Assembly: GCA_029983695.1 (NCBI GenBank)
Contig: JASBZB010000004.1
Span: 62,001-126,000, forward strand
Direction: 5' to 3'
Source of the DNA: Lutispora sp003527145
GTDB taxonomy: Bacteria; Bacillota; Clostridia; Lutisporales; Lutisporaceae
Length of the DNA: 64,000 bases
Part shown: positions 43,623 to 52,669 of the stretch, piece by piece
Position numbering within the stretch: position 1 is the first letter of the stretch
Layout: each line of letters starts with the position of its first letter
Made by a program: the position numbers and the translations under genes
Notes under the pieces: generated by a model
Databases searched by the model: none
The model's input: only the letters and a program-made list of their open reading frames with translations
What the model was told of the DNA's origin: nothing

Positions 43623-44251
43623 ATGGAGATTCACCCTGATAATCCTTACTATCAGGACGGTACGAAAAAAGTGCTGAATGATCTTTGGAAAAATCACGGT
43701 AAGGTTTCTAAAGCCAAATATCAGGATATGTGCATGTCCGCAATGTTACTAAGCCTTGTTTGTTATGGGAGACTCCATGATTTCAGGACAAATGAAATTG
43801 TTGATTACATTTTAGAGCACTAAATGGACGACGGCGGCTGGAATTGTGCATGGGATTCGGTTCATAACCGTTCCACTGTTGGTTCCGTACATACGACCAT
43901 TTCTGTATTGGAGGCATTTGCAGATTACGAAAAAAACGGGTATGATTACCGCCCGGATATCATTAGCTTTCATTATCCCTGCCGTTGGAAATATGACTGT
44001 TTTCGGGCATTAGAGTATTTTGTACATATTGGATACCCTTATGACAATCGAATGCAGAATGCAATCAATTTAGTGAAGACTGCCTTGAAAAGAGGCTATA
44101 TAAACAGAGGAAAGAGTTATTCGGCAAAATTCATTTTACTCTTGAATCAGGCTCGAAAGGAAGATTTAATACATACAGAGGTTTGCTTATTCTAAAGCAT
44201 TATGACAATGAATCTTATCAAGAAGCTATTCATGCTGATTTTATATTTTAA
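43623..44251 (+). pseudogene. Decayed prenyltransferase/squalene-cyclase-fold protein gene
   Basis: Three pieces read as one alpha-barrel protein: the first 67 codons (HPDNPYYQDGTKKVLNDLW), then after an in-frame TAA at 43821-43823 DDGGWNCAWDSVHNRST and HYPCRWKYDCFRALEYF, then after a frameshift near 44115 GKIHFTLESGSKG and RGLLILKHY. The DGGWNC and RWKYD elements recall terpene-cyclase/prenyltransferase-like proteins. With one stop and one frameshift it is surely inactive. It lies between the LytTR regulator and a non-coding decayed zone. Confidence 0.6.
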
Positions 44252-44800
44252 TAAGTAGAGTGGAATCTTGGTTGTAGCAAAGAAAGATAATCCCGCAAGG
44301 GCATTTTCACGGCAACGCTGACAGAATTCTGAGGAATATTGTTATCATTTTTTGGCTTTTGCAGAGGATGCATTAGAGAGAAGTAATAATATCGAAATCT
44401 TTGGTGGCGATTCTGCAAAGAAATCTGCTGATCTATATGAAGCATATAAGTAGAATATTGTGATGGGGAACGGCAAACACGAAAAGGCACTGAATTTTTC
44501 ACGGATTAACACGGAGAGATTTTTATAAAATGCCGTAAAAGCCTAGCCTTGCGGTCATTCTGGGAGCAAGTGAAGAATCTTTACCAGCACGAAAAGATCC
44601 TTCAGTCGTTCCCCCTTCAGGATGACATTAAAACAGGATTTTATAGCTATTGCAGCGGAAGATTCCATGTTAATCCGTGTTCCCTGTAACCTATGACCCC
44701 AAAGGAGTTCTCTAATACTAGAGGCTAGCGGCCAGAGACCAGAGGCATAAAAAATACTGCGTATTTTTTATACAATGTGCAGCATCAATAAGGTTATTTT
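44252..44800. other. Decayed, repeat-bearing region without intact genes
   Basis: At 44330-44453 a frame ending FAEDALERSNNIEIFGGDS, KKSADLYEAYK looks like the C-terminus of a lost gene. At about 44480-44690 are dispersed-repeat-like sequences including GGATTAACACGG and its near inverse ATGTTAATCCGTG, and a TCATTCTGGGAGCAAGTGAA-type motif of a kind found scattered in bacterial genomes. At about 44735-44775 the inverted repeat ATAAAAAATACGCAGTATTTTTTAT-like hairpin closes it. Confidence 0.4.
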
Positions 44801-44808
44801 ATTAAATT

Positions 44809-44836
44809 GACAAAATAATTTTTAAAGATATATAAT
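44809..44836 (+). promoter_or_regulatory. Promoter of the trpS transcript
   Basis: TTGACA (44809-44814), 16 bp, TATAAT (44831-44836): a consensus housekeeping promoter. Transcription would begin near 44843, at the start of the T-box leader. Confidence 0.75.
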
Positions 44837-44844
44837 AAAATAAA

Positions 44845-45095
44845 AAATGAAACCGTTGAATAAGAGTAGTAAACATGGGAATCTGAATATACAGAGAGCT
44901 ATTGATGGTGAGAATATAGCATTTCGCTCTATGTTGAATGGACTTATGAGGGCAGCTCGAAAGCTTTGCAAGTAGGTGCTGACGGAAATCCTAACCGTTA
45001 TGATAGAAGCGTATGTTAGTACGTATAATTTGTTTTTGGGTGGCTTAACAGAGCTGTAAGCTTCTGTCCCTTTTGGGATAGGAGCTTTTTTATTT
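44845..45095 (+). promoter_or_regulatory. T-box riboswitch with Trp (UGG) specifier
   Basis: The leader shows T-box landmarks in order: AGAGAGC (44893-44899), GGTGAGAATA, a specifier region GAATGGAC with UGG at 44939-44941, and a T-box-like TGGGTGGCTTAACAG whose TGGC (45041-45044) would pair with the GCCA end of uncharged tRNA-Trp. It ends in a terminator: AAGCTTCTGTCCC (45058-45070), loop, GGGATAGGAGCTT (45075-45087), then a T-rich tail. The T-box core differs from the usual GGTGGNACCGCG. Uncharged tRNA-Trp should favour antitermination and trpS expression. Confidence 0.85.
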
Positions 45096-45111
45096 TTAAG
45101 GAGATGATTTT

Positions 45112-45141
45112 ATGAAAGATGGTTGGTGGTATTTATTCTAA
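45112..45141 (+). CDS. Nine-residue Trp leader peptide MKDGWWYLF
   Basis: A ribosome site AAGGAG (45098-45103) and ATG at 45112 open a nine-codon ORF with two consecutive TGG codons, ending at 45141. It lies between the T-box terminator and trpS, 27 bp before the trpS start. The arrangement recalls the B. subtilis rtpA (anti-TRAP) operon, where a T-box and a Trp-rich leader peptide act in series. Here it would let ribosomes stalled at Trp codons tune trpS translation. Confidence 0.7.
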   Translation: MKDGWWYLF

Positions 45142-45168
45142 AATAATAATGTAAAGGAGATTTTTAAG

Positions 45169-46161
45169 ATGAAACGAATTTTAACAGGTGACAGAACAAC
45201 CGGCAAATTACATTTAGGACATTATGCAGGGAGCCTTCAGAACAGGGTCAAGCTGCAAAAGGAATATGATACTTTCATTATATTAGCTGACGTCCAGGCA
45301 CTGACAACTCATTTTGAACGGCCGGAACTGATAAACCAAAGCATCTATGATGTTGCAATTGACAATCTATCCGTAGGATTAGACCCTGATAACATAACTA
45401 TGCTTTTACAATCTAAAATAAGTGCCATTGCAGAACTGACGGTATTCTATTCAATGCTTGTTTCGGTGAATTCATTGAGACATAATCCAACTATAAAAAC
45501 AGAAGCCAGTCAGTATGGCTATGATGATTTGAGCTATGGCTTTTTGGGCTATCCTGTAAGTCAAGCCGCAGATATGACTTTTTGTGGTGCCGACCTAGTC
45601 CCTATCGGAGAGGACCAGCTTCCTCACATAGAACAAGGAAGAAAAATTGTAAGACGGTTTAATAGTCTATATGGCAAAGGCAAGATTATTATCAAAGAGC
45701 CGCAAGCCTTGATTAGTAATACACCTCGGCTTATCGGCTTAGACGGAAATTCTAAAATGGGTAAAAGTCTTGGCAATGCAATCTATTTATCGGATACTAT
45801 TGAAGAGGTCAATGAAAAAGTAAAATCAGCAATTACTGATAAAAGCAGGATAAGCATAAAAGACAAAGGCAATCCGGATATATGTACAGTAAGCAAATAC
45901 CATGAGGCAATTAATCATAGCGAATATGAAAACATTTGTGAAATGTGCAGAAATGCTAATATTGGCTGTATAGCGTGTAAAGATCTTTTATCAAAAAAGA
46001 TAAATTTACTCCTTGCTCCATTTAGAGAAAAACGTGTTTATTATGAAGGGCATAAAAGCAAGGTACGTGATATTATAATTGAGGGCAGCAAAAAAGCAAA
46101 TAGGATAGGCAATGAAACCATTGAAAATGTTAAAAAGGCTATGAATATCTATATGGAATAG
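45169..46161 (+). CDS. trpS: Tryptophanyl-tRNA synthetase
   Basis: The 330-residue class I synthetase charges tRNA-Trp. The HIGH motif appears as GKLHLGHY (residues 12-19) and KMSKS as KMGKS near residue 198; GEDQLPHIEQ and TGDRTTG are further TrpRS landmarks. Length matches bacterial TrpRS. AAGGAG lies before the ATG. Expression is probably controlled twice: by the Trp-specific T-box at 44845-45095 and by the Trp-Trp leader peptide at 45112. The second serine of KMSKS is retained and the first is replaced by glycine, which other bacterial TrpRSs tolerate. Confidence 0.93.
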   Translation: MKRILTGDRTTGKLHLGHYAGSLQNRVKLQKEYDTFIILADVQALTTHFERPELINQSIYDVAIDNLSVGLDPDNITMLLQSKISAIAELTVFYSMLVSVNSLRHNPTIKTEASQYGYDDLSYGFLGYPVSQAADMTFCGADLVPIGEDQLPHIEQGRKIVRRFNSLYGKGKIIIKEPQALISNTPRLIGLDGNSKMGKSLGNAIYLSDTIEEVNEKVKSAITDKSRISIKDKGNPDICTVSKYHEAINHSEYENICEMCRNANIGCIACKDLLSKKINLLLAPFREKRVYYEGHKSKVRDIIIEGSKKANRIGNETIENVKKAMNIYME

Positions 46162-46346
46162 AGAATGATATCTGTTGATATAAGAAACGAAAGAATATGT
46201 TAAATATTTGAAGTCTGTAACAGTATTCTGTATAATAAAATAGATGAGCAATAATTATATATTGCTGATCTTCATACTTTTTAATTGACACTTCAGTAGA
46301 AAAATGCTGGGTAAGGTGATTACATTATTGGGGAGGTGCGGGTTTG

Positions 46347-46709
46347 ATGTTTAATAAAAAAACAATTGTAACTGAAATATTATTTTTGTTTTTGATAGCT
46401 GCAACATCACTCTTTTACATTGAGATCGGCCAATGGAAAGCATATGTACAATTGTTCGGCATAACCGAGATTATTATACTATTAGTTACACTGCTGATTT
46501 TTGCTGTAAGAATAATTAAAAAATGCCCTATAAGCCATACTCTACTTTTATTCTTATATGGCATACTTTGTGCTATGCAAATGTTTCCAATGATTGGTGC
46601 TTTGATACTTGGTATATATTATAAAGTTGCCTTAATTCACTTGATTACTATAATTATGGGAACATTTAACATAGTAGTATTAACACGTTTACATAGAAAT
46701 TTAGTATAG
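46347..46709 (+). CDS. Four-helix membrane protein of unknown function
   Basis: The 120-residue protein is almost entirely hydrophobic, with four predicted membrane segments (about 7-24, 32-54, 63-85, 90-110) and short charged loops. The ATG at 46347 is preceded by GGGAGGTGCGGG; a TTG one codon upstream is an alternative. It lies 185 bp after trpS in the same direction and may be separately transcribed. No family is recognised. Confidence 0.55.
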   Translation: MFNKKTIVTEILFLFLIAATSLFYIEIGQWKAYVQLFGITEIIILLVTLLIFAVRIIKKCPISHTLLLFLYGILCAMQMFPMIGALILGIYYKVALIHLITIIMGTFNIVVLTRLHRNLV

Positions 46710-46805
46710 TTATAATTTTGCATGCTCTTTATAATGCACATCTGTAGAATGATACGAAGTAAAGATTACTTATAACTTATGAAGAATTTATTAGAAGTGG
46801 GGTGA

Positions 46806-46970
46806 ATCATCATTTATATAATTATTCCTTTTATAGTAACAGTATTCATGGGGTTTATAGGGTTTTGGTTTGGAGAAGCTTCGAATTTCCCATATATTGG
46901 TCATTATTTTTCTGTTGCAACAATGGGGTGCTTTATCTTATCTGCTATAAAAAGATTAGACAAATATTAA
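46806..46970 (+). CDS. Small membrane protein with uncertain non-ATG start
   Basis: The frame from 46806 encodes a hydrophobic stretch (IIPFIVTVFMGFIGFWFGEA), then FPYIGHYFSVATMGCFI and KRLDKY, a convincing two-segment membrane protein. There is no ATG, GTG or TTG at the beginning; AGTGGGG precedes ATC/ATT codons at 46806-46814, and the first ATG is at 46848. Either a rare ATT/ATC start is used or the protein begins within the first helix. An overlapping frame starting GTG at 46802 looks non-coding by composition. Confidence 0.4.
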   Translation: MIIYIIIPFIVTVFMGFIGFWFGEASNFPYIGHYFSVATMGCFILSAIKRLDKY

Positions 46971-47029
46971 ATTTGCAGGAGAAAGCTTATAAATCTTAAA
47001 CTTGTTAAGAATATAATAAAATTAAGACG

Positions 47030-47245
47030 CATCATATTAAAAATGCGAAGTATTTTTTATGGCTGCGAGGTGCGAGGTACGGGGCACGAGGATTAAGGTA
47101 TTCCTTTTAGGTCAGACCCCAGAGTTCTGCTATAACACTTGAACCTCGTACCAAGACCACATAGAAGTAACCCCAGGCTACGCACCACGTACCCGATAAA
47201 AATTGTTACGCAATTTTTATTTATTGCGATGCAGCAATAAAAAAG
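47030..47245. repeat. Intergenic dispersed-repeat-like sequence
   Basis: The gap before the next gene is rich in short imperfect repeats (GAGGTGCGAGGTACGGGGCACG; complementary CCTCGTACC and CACCACGTACCC) and ends in AAAATTGTTACGCAATTTT. It has no ORF and resembles decayed interspersed repeats such as that at 44690-44770. Confidence 0.4.
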
Positions 47246-47257
47246 GAGACGGTATAA

Positions 47258-47788
47258 ATGAAAAATATCAAGAAATATAACTTAGTAAAACGAACTTTGC
47301 TATGCTGCGTTTTGTTATTTTACATATATCCGGCAGAGGTTTTGGCAAACTCATCATGGTATTGGGTAACAGTAAGTCCTATGAGAGTTTTACCCCTTGC
47401 AATAATACTAACACTTGCTATCGAGACCTGGGGAGTAAGCGTGTATGGAAAAGTAAAGGAAAAAGTAAAGGTCTTTATTATTGTTACTTTTGCAAATATT
47501 GTTTCGTTTATTGCGCCATATATTTATAGTACTTGTATTTTAAATAGATTTTATGGATCAGGCTGGGGTTATGCATGGGAAAGAGCGTTCAACAACGGTC
47601 CTAACTATATAATTAGACTTGCTTATTTAATACTAACATTGTGTATTGAAGTGCCTTTGGTATATTTTCTGCTTAAAAATCAAAGCAATGATAAGAAAAA
47701 ACTATTGCTTATAACTATAGTTGTAAATGTAATTACTACAATAGCTGTTGCGGTTCTGGAAAGACTTCTTTGCCAGGGTCAATGGTAG
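47258..47788 (+). CDS. Conserved-looking membrane protein, function unknown
   Basis: The 176-residue protein has an N-terminal signal anchor or first helix (about 11-30, ending PAEVLANSSW), then segments at about 40-60, 68-88, 113-138 and 148-168, giving four to five membrane helices. The ATG follows AAAAAGGAGACGGTATAA. A GNAT gene starts 31 bp downstream with its own ribosome site, so the two may be cotranscribed. No domain is recognised. Confidence 0.6.
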   Translation: MKNIKKYNLVKRTLLCCVLLFYIYPAEVLANSSWYWVTVSPMRVLPLAIILTLAIETWGVSVYGKVKEKVKVFIIVTFANIVSFIAPYIYSTCILNRFYGSGWGYAWERAFNNGPNYIIRLAYLILTLCIEVPLVYFLLKNQSNDKKKLLLITIVVNVITTIAVAVLERLLCQGQW

Positions 47789-47819
47789 AGTATTGTGATA
47801 ATTCAAAAGGAGAACATTT

Positions 47820-48527
47820 ATGGATAAAGCAAGTAAAATAAACATAGTACAAGAAAGACTCGCTGCTATTGGCGAATACAATTCCAAAGTTTTTAAAGAC
47901 GATAAAAATGTATTTATTAAATCAACAAGTGCATTTTTTGAGATGATCACATTTGGCAAGAATGCTGTTATTAGAGCTGATATATCTATTTACGATTGGT
48001 GTGTAAAACATTTTTCAGCAACACCGACATGTGAAATTATGGATGGAGAAAATCTCTTTCTCATTGAAAAAAAGCTTCGCGAATTTGGTAAGAAGCTTGC
48101 CGGAGAGCATGTTAGATATCTGTATTTAGATAACAATAAATCTGTTAATCAGCCATCTGGCTTTAAATATCAACTTTTCGATAAAAATAATATGAATATC
48201 TTGTATAAGGAAAAAGGATTTAATAATGCGTTGAATTATAAAAATGATGTCATTGCATTTGGTGCGTATCATAAAGATCAACTTGTTGCCTTAGCCGGAG
48301 CTGATGACAGTTTATTAAACTTATGGCAAATCGGTATAGATACTTTGCCTGCATTTAGAAACAATGGACTGGCAGCGTATCTTGTGAAAACATTAGCTGA
48401 TGAAATTGAAAAACGTGGCGCATTACCGTATTACACTACATGGAGCCCCAATATTGCATCAACAACAGTTGCTCTTAAAACCGGTTTTTTCCCTACTTGG
48501 GTTGGATATTATGCGGAGGATATATAA
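47820..48527 (+). CDS. GNAT-family N-acetyltransferase
   Basis: The 235-residue protein carries a GNAT fold in its C-terminal half: IAFGAYHKDQLVALAGADD for the central strands and IGIDTLPAFRNNGLAAYL for the acetyl-CoA-binding motif A (R/Q-x-x-G-x-A form, here RNNGLA). The N-terminal 100 residues are family-specific. It likely acetylates an amine or small metabolite; the substrate is unknown. The ATG at 47820 has AAAAGGAGAACATTT upstream. Confidence 0.8.
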   Translation: MDKASKINIVQERLAAIGEYNSKVFKDDKNVFIKSTSAFFEMITFGKNAVIRADISIYDWCVKHFSATPTCEIMDGENLFLIEKKLREFGKKLAGEHVRYLYLDNNKSVNQPSGFKYQLFDKNNMNILYKEKGFNNALNYKNDVIAFGAYHKDQLVALAGADDSLLNLWQIGIDTLPAFRNNGLAAYLVKTLADEIEKRGALPYYTTWSPNIASTTVALKTGFFPTWVGYYAEDI

Positions 48528-48659
48528 ATGAGCAAGTGTGAAAAGGCGATAGTAACGGTTTTATGTATGAACGCAGCAAATCAGGTGATGATTGGATAGT
48601 TAGATTGTATTAAAAGGACTATCTGAGCTTTTGAAAAGATTATTTTGGAGGTGTTCTAA

Positions 48660-49229
48660 GTGAAAAGGATAATAGCAATGATCATGGCCTGCTCAGTTCT
48701 TATGCTATTCGGCTGCTCCGGGGAAACTGCTGCGAATACTGATTATACTACTACGATTGACGGTCAAGCTGCCGTGATATCATTTCTCGAAGGAAGCCTC
48801 TCGGAAGGGAAAATAAAAGCTGATAATGGCACATATACATTCGCTTATTCCATGGATGGAACCCTTTCTATCGTCTATCCCAATGGATATATATATTCTC
48901 AAAAGGATGTAGGCGGAGGAATTGCGGTTCCAGCGGATTATGATGCAAGCGCCGTAGAAAAATTGGGATATATAGACGGTTTTTCACTTGCGCGGGCCAT
49001 TTCCTCAGCTTCTGACAGCGGTCGTAATGATACAGACGGCGCTCCTATTATCCTCTCTTTGTTTCTTCTCGCCGTTGGCATTTGGTTTATCAGCGCGCCA
49101 AGAAGTGCGTGGTGGATATCAAAAGGGTGGTATTTCAAGAATGCCGAACCCTCTGATTTGTCTTTGATTGTATATCGCGTGGGAGGATGTGTGCTGGTGT
49201 TTGGCGGGATAATATCTTTTTTTGCCTGA
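48660..49229 (+). CDS. Membrane lipoprotein of unknown function
   Basis: The 189-residue protein begins with a lipoprotein signal (LMLFGCSG), followed by a 90-residue beta-rich outer domain (GTYTFAYSMDGTLSIVYPNG) and two C-terminal membrane helices (about 120-137 and 168-187) separated by a loop with WWISKGWYFKNAEP. The start is a GTG with GGAGGTGTTCTAA upstream. A hairpin terminator follows at 49319-49380. I do not recognise the family. Confidence 0.6.
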   Translation: MKRIIAMIMACSVLMLFGCSGETAANTDYTTTIDGQAAVISFLEGSLSEGKIKADNGTYTFAYSMDGTLSIVYPNGYIYSQKDVGGGIAVPADYDASAVEKLGYIDGFSLARAISSASDSGRNDTDGAPIILSLFLLAVGIWFISAPRSAWWISKGWYFKNAEPSDLSLIVYRVGGCVLVFGGIISFFA

Positions 49230-49318
49230 ACTATTATGTATAATTGAGCGGTATTATCTGCGCCAAATGGGCTGGAATGCTTACTTAGATTTCCTTCAAA
49301 CAGAATAAATATAAATAG

Positions 49319-49380
49319 GGCAATACCTGTTACCTTTAAAAATAGTAAGTTAACTATTGGAAGGCGGTATTGCCTTATTT
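49319..49380 (+). terminator. Terminator before the xdh operon
   Basis: GGCAATACC (49319-49327) pairs with GGTATTGCC (49366-49374), followed by TTATTTTATT. Inner bases (TAGTAAGTTAACTA) can extend the structure. Confidence 0.65.
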
Positions 49381-49493
49381 TATTAGGATAGCCATATCGG
49401 AAATGGTAAGCATAAGTTTGCATATTAGCGGAAAATATATTAAGAGATTATATATTTAGCTAATAATCCCTTTACATAAAGGAGGATGACGCT

Positions 49494-51830
49494 TTGCATA
49501 CTACTGCAGCCGTCGGTAAGAGCATACAGCGGAAGGAAGCATGGGATAAGGTGACGGGAATTGCCAAATACACAGATGATTGCATTGTGCCGGGTATTTT
49601 ATATGCTAAATTAGTCACAAGTCCTTTTGCCCATGCCCAAATTAAATCAATTGATATTTCTGAAGCTGTAAAAGCTTCTGGAGTCCAAGCTGTAATTACA
49701 GGCAGCAGCTTTCCTATCCTTTGCGGAGTAGAGCTTGAAGATCGCCCCCCTCTTGCAACAGAAAAGATACGGTATTTCGGTGAGCCCGTTGCTCTAATAG
49801 TAGCCAACAGTGAGCGCGAAGCAATGCATGCAGTCAAGCTTGTAAAAGTGGAATACGAACCATTACAGGTGGTAAATTCTCCTAGAGATGCAATAAAAGC
49901 TGGTGCACCCATTATTCATGAAAACTTATATCAGTATAAGCGTGTGGCTATTGAGGCTTCTCCAGAACCAAATACAAACATTGCGCAACGTATAAAAATA
50001 AGAAAAGGCGATATGGCAAAAGGGTGGGCTGAAAGTGAAGTCATTATTGAGGCCGGTTATACTCTTCCAAAGTCAGACCATATAGCTATGGAAACCAGGA
50101 ATGCCCGGGCAGAAATACATGCCGACGGTCAGGTTGTGATCAGTTCTTCAACTCAAGCCCCTTATTCCGTAAAGAAAATGATAAGCAAATATTTCGGAAT
50201 AGAAGAAGGAAAAGTTACTGTAAAAACACCTCTTGTGGGCGGGGGGTTTGGAGGGAAAGCTCCTGTACAGCTTGAGATGCTTGCTTATATGGCTTCAAAA
50301 TCCGTTGACGGCAGAATTGTTAAAGTAGCTAATACAAGGGAGGAAGATATCGTCACCTCTCCCTGCCGTTTAGGTCTAGAAGCAAAGATAAAGCTGGGTG
50401 CATCAAAGAATGGGCTGCTAAAGGCTGCTGAAATGATATATATTGTCGATACCGGTGCTTATACCGATATAGGACCTCGTTTAGCAAAAGCTATCGCTGT
50501 TGACTGTACAGGTCCTTATAATATTGAAAACGTATGGTGCGACTCACTTTGTGTATATACCAACCACCCTTACTCAACCTCTTTTAGGGGCTTCGGGCAT
50601 GCCGCCTATACATTTTGTATAGAAAGGTCATTAGAAAAGCTGGCACATAAACTTGCAATGGATCCGCTGGAATTGAGAATCAAAAATGCTATTGCTCCGC
50701 AAATGACAACTCCAACTCAGGTTAAAACAACCTTAAGCAATATCGGGAACCTTACAGCATGCCTTCAAAAGTTAAAGGAATCAATAAATTGGAATGAAGG
50801 AGCAAGGATCGACTTAGGAAACAATAAAATTAGGGCAAAAGGTATCAGCTGCTTCTGGAAGACATCCGATTCTCCGACTGATGCCGTATCAGGGGTGTTT
50901 CTGACATTCAACACCGACGGCAGTATTAACATAAACAGCGGTGTAGTTGAATGCGGACCTGGGATGAAAACCACTTTAGCCCAGATACTTGCTGAAAAAA
51001 TGGAAATGGATATAAGCAGGATCCATGTGAAACTGGAAGTAGATACACAGATCAGCCCTGAGCATTGGAAGACGGTTGCCAGTATGACAACATTTATGGC
51101 TGGAAGGGCAACGTTAAGGGCTGCAGAGGATCTGATCAGGCAGCTTAAAGGCTTAGCTGCCGTAGCCATGAGGTGTCCTCCGGAAGATTTGGCTGTCGCA
51201 GAGGAAAAAGTGTTTCTCAAACAAGACCCCGGCATATATATAGCATTTAAGGATTTAATTCACGGATATAAATATCCGAATGGCAATGCTATAGAAGGGC
51301 AGACTCTGGGCCGCGGCAGCTTTATTATGAGCCACATAACTCAGCTCGATAAGGAAACCGGCAGGGGGAAACCCGGACCGGCTTGGGCTGTAGGAGCTCA
51401 AGCCGTAGAAGTGGAGTTTGATACAAAGGAGTTTACATATAGACTGCTGAAAGCAGCAACAGTAATCGATGCAGGAAGAGTTCTGAATCCCAAAACTGCC
51501 CGCGGCCTTGTTACCGGCGGAATGTGCATGGGCCTCGGCCTTGGGAGCCGTGAAAGTTTTTCCTATGATGCGCAAGGGAAAGTACTAACTACCAGCCTGC
51601 GTACTTATAAAGTGATGCACATAGGTGAAGAACCTAAATATATAATTGATTTTATTGAAACTCCTCAAATAGATTCTCCCTATGGTGCAAGAGGAATAGC
51701 TGAACACGGAATTATCGGAATTCCAGCCGCTTTGGCAAATGCATTATCTTTAGCGGCACAGGTTGATCTGGACCAATTACCTCTCACACCGGAATATATC
51801 TGGAAGACAAAGACTGGAGGCATAGTATGA
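49494..51830 (+). CDS. Xanthine dehydrogenase-type molybdopterin subunit
   Basis: The 778-residue large subunit has the aldehyde-oxidase/xanthine-dehydrogenase a/b hammerhead (KVTGIAKYTDD, residues 17-115) and the molybdopterin-binding domain (VGGGFGGKAP near 248; FRGFGHAAYTFCIERSLEKL; EHGIIGIPAALANAL near the end). It hydroxylates an N-heterocycle or aldehyde; the C-terminal EHGI region carries a candidate catalytic glutamate. The start is a TTG with AAAGGAGG upstream. FAD and 2Fe-2S subunits follow with overlapping starts. Purine use is likely but nicotinate-like substrates cannot be excluded. Confidence 0.88.
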   Translation: MHTTAAVGKSIQRKEAWDKVTGIAKYTDDCIVPGILYAKLVTSPFAHAQIKSIDISEAVKASGVQAVITGSSFPILCGVELEDRPPLATEKIRYFGEPVALIVANSEREAMHAVKLVKVEYEPLQVVNSPRDAIKAGAPIIHENLYQYKRVAIEASPEPNTNIAQRIKIRKGDMAKGWAESEVIIEAGYTLPKSDHIAMETRNARAEIHADGQVVISSSTQAPYSVKKMISKYFGIEEGKVTVKTPLVGGGFGGKAPVQLEMLAYMASKSVDGRIVKVANTREEDIVTSPCRLGLEAKIKLGASKNGLLKAAEMIYIVDTGAYTDIGPRLAKAIAVDCTGPYNIENVWCDSLCVYTNHPYSTSFRGFGHAAYTFCIERSLEKLAHKLAMDPLELRIKNAIAPQMTTPTQVKTTLSNIGNLTACLQKLKESINWNEGARIDLGNNKIRAKGISCFWKTSDSPTDAVSGVFLTFNTDGSININSGVVECGPGMKTTLAQILAEKMEMDISRIHVKLEVDTQISPEHWKTVASMTTFMAGRATLRAAEDLIRQLKGLAAVAMRCPPEDLAVAEEKVFLKQDPGIYIAFKDLIHGYKYPNGNAIEGQTLGRGSFIMSHITQLDKETGRGKPGPAWAVGAQAVEVEFDTKEFTYRLLKAATVIDAGRVLNPKTARGLVTGGMCMGLGLGSRESFSYDAQGKVLTTSLRTYKVMHIGEEPKYIIDFIETPQIDSPYGARGIAEHGIIGIPAALANALSLAAQVDLDQLPLTPEYIWKTKTGGIV

Positions 51831-52669
51831 TCCCATATAATTTTGATTACTACAGACCGGATACAATAGATGAAGCCGTTCAAATCTTTAAGCAGCTGGA
51901 TCGTGAAAACAAAAACCCTCTTTACTATGGAGGCGGCTCAGAAATCATAAGTATGGCGAGAGTGCATAATATCCATACCAGAGCCGTTATTGACCTGAAA
52001 GCGATTCCGGAGAATAATGTTCTTGAATTCCAGGGTGACAAATTAGTGATTGGCTCTTCCGTTACACTTTCCAGAATATCGGAATCAAAGCTATATCCAT
52101 TGCTGGGAAAGTCAAGCGGGAGAATAGCTGACCATACTATGCAGTGCAAGATAACTCTCGGGGGCAATATTGGCGGGACAATCATATATAGGGAGTCTGT
52201 ATTGCCTTTGCTATTATCCGACAGTGATGTTGTTATAGCCGGAGGAAATAAGATAAAGCAAGTTTCTATTCACGAAGTTTTCAATGAACGTCTCCTGCTC
52301 TCGAGAGGTGAATTTATAGTCCAATTTATAATAGGAAAAGAGTATGCAACATTACCTTTTGTTCATGTAAAAAAGACAAAAAACGAGAAAATCGATTATC
52401 CGTTAATATCTATTGCAGCAATAAAGAAAGATAATAGCATCAGATTTGCATCAAGCGGCGTCTGCCCTTTCCCATTCAGATCCTCTCAGGTGGAAGAATG
52501 CCTTAATGCAAAAGATGACCCGCTGGAAGTAAGAGCAGCTAATGCAATAAAGTGTCTTCCTTCACCTATCTTGAATGATCTGTCGGGCACAAGCAGCTAC
52601 AGGAAATTCGTGCTCATGAATACATTGATCAGTACATTGGAAACATTGGAGGGATGCCGCAATGCTTAA
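51827..52669 (+). CDS. Xanthine dehydrogenase-type FAD-binding subunit
   Basis: The 280-residue protein has the FAD-binding domain of molybdenum hydroxylases: an N-terminal YGGGSEII loop, LVIGSSVTLSRISES and TLGGNIGG, then a C-terminal CO-dehydrogenase-flavoprotein-type domain. It passes electrons from the iron-sulfur subunit to an acceptor. The ATG overlaps the stop of the large subunit by 4 bp (ATGA), and its own 3' end overlaps the next gene by 8 bp. Confidence 0.88.
   Translation: MIPYNFDYYRPDTIDEAVQIFKQLDRENKNPLYYGGGSEIISMARVHNIHTRAVIDLKAIPENNVLEFQGDKLVIGSSVTLSRISESKLYPLLGKSSGRIADHTMQCKITLGGNIGGTIIYRESVLPLLLSDSDVVIAGGNKIKQVSIHEVFNERLLLSRGEFIVQFIIGKEYATLPFVHVKKTKNEKIDYPLISIAAIKKDNSIRFASSGVCPFPFRSSQVEECLNAKDDPLEVRAANAIKCLPSPILNDLSGTSSYRKFVLMNTLISTLETLEGCRNA

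Noticed and set aside
44480..44770. Possible short CRISPR or satellite array
   Set aside because: The repeats are imperfect, irregularly spaced and partly inverted; no repeat-spacer periodicity is visible.
46802..46999. Forward ORF MNHHLYNYSFYSN
   Set aside because: Its composition is irregular, and the overlapping frame encodes a much more regular membrane protein.
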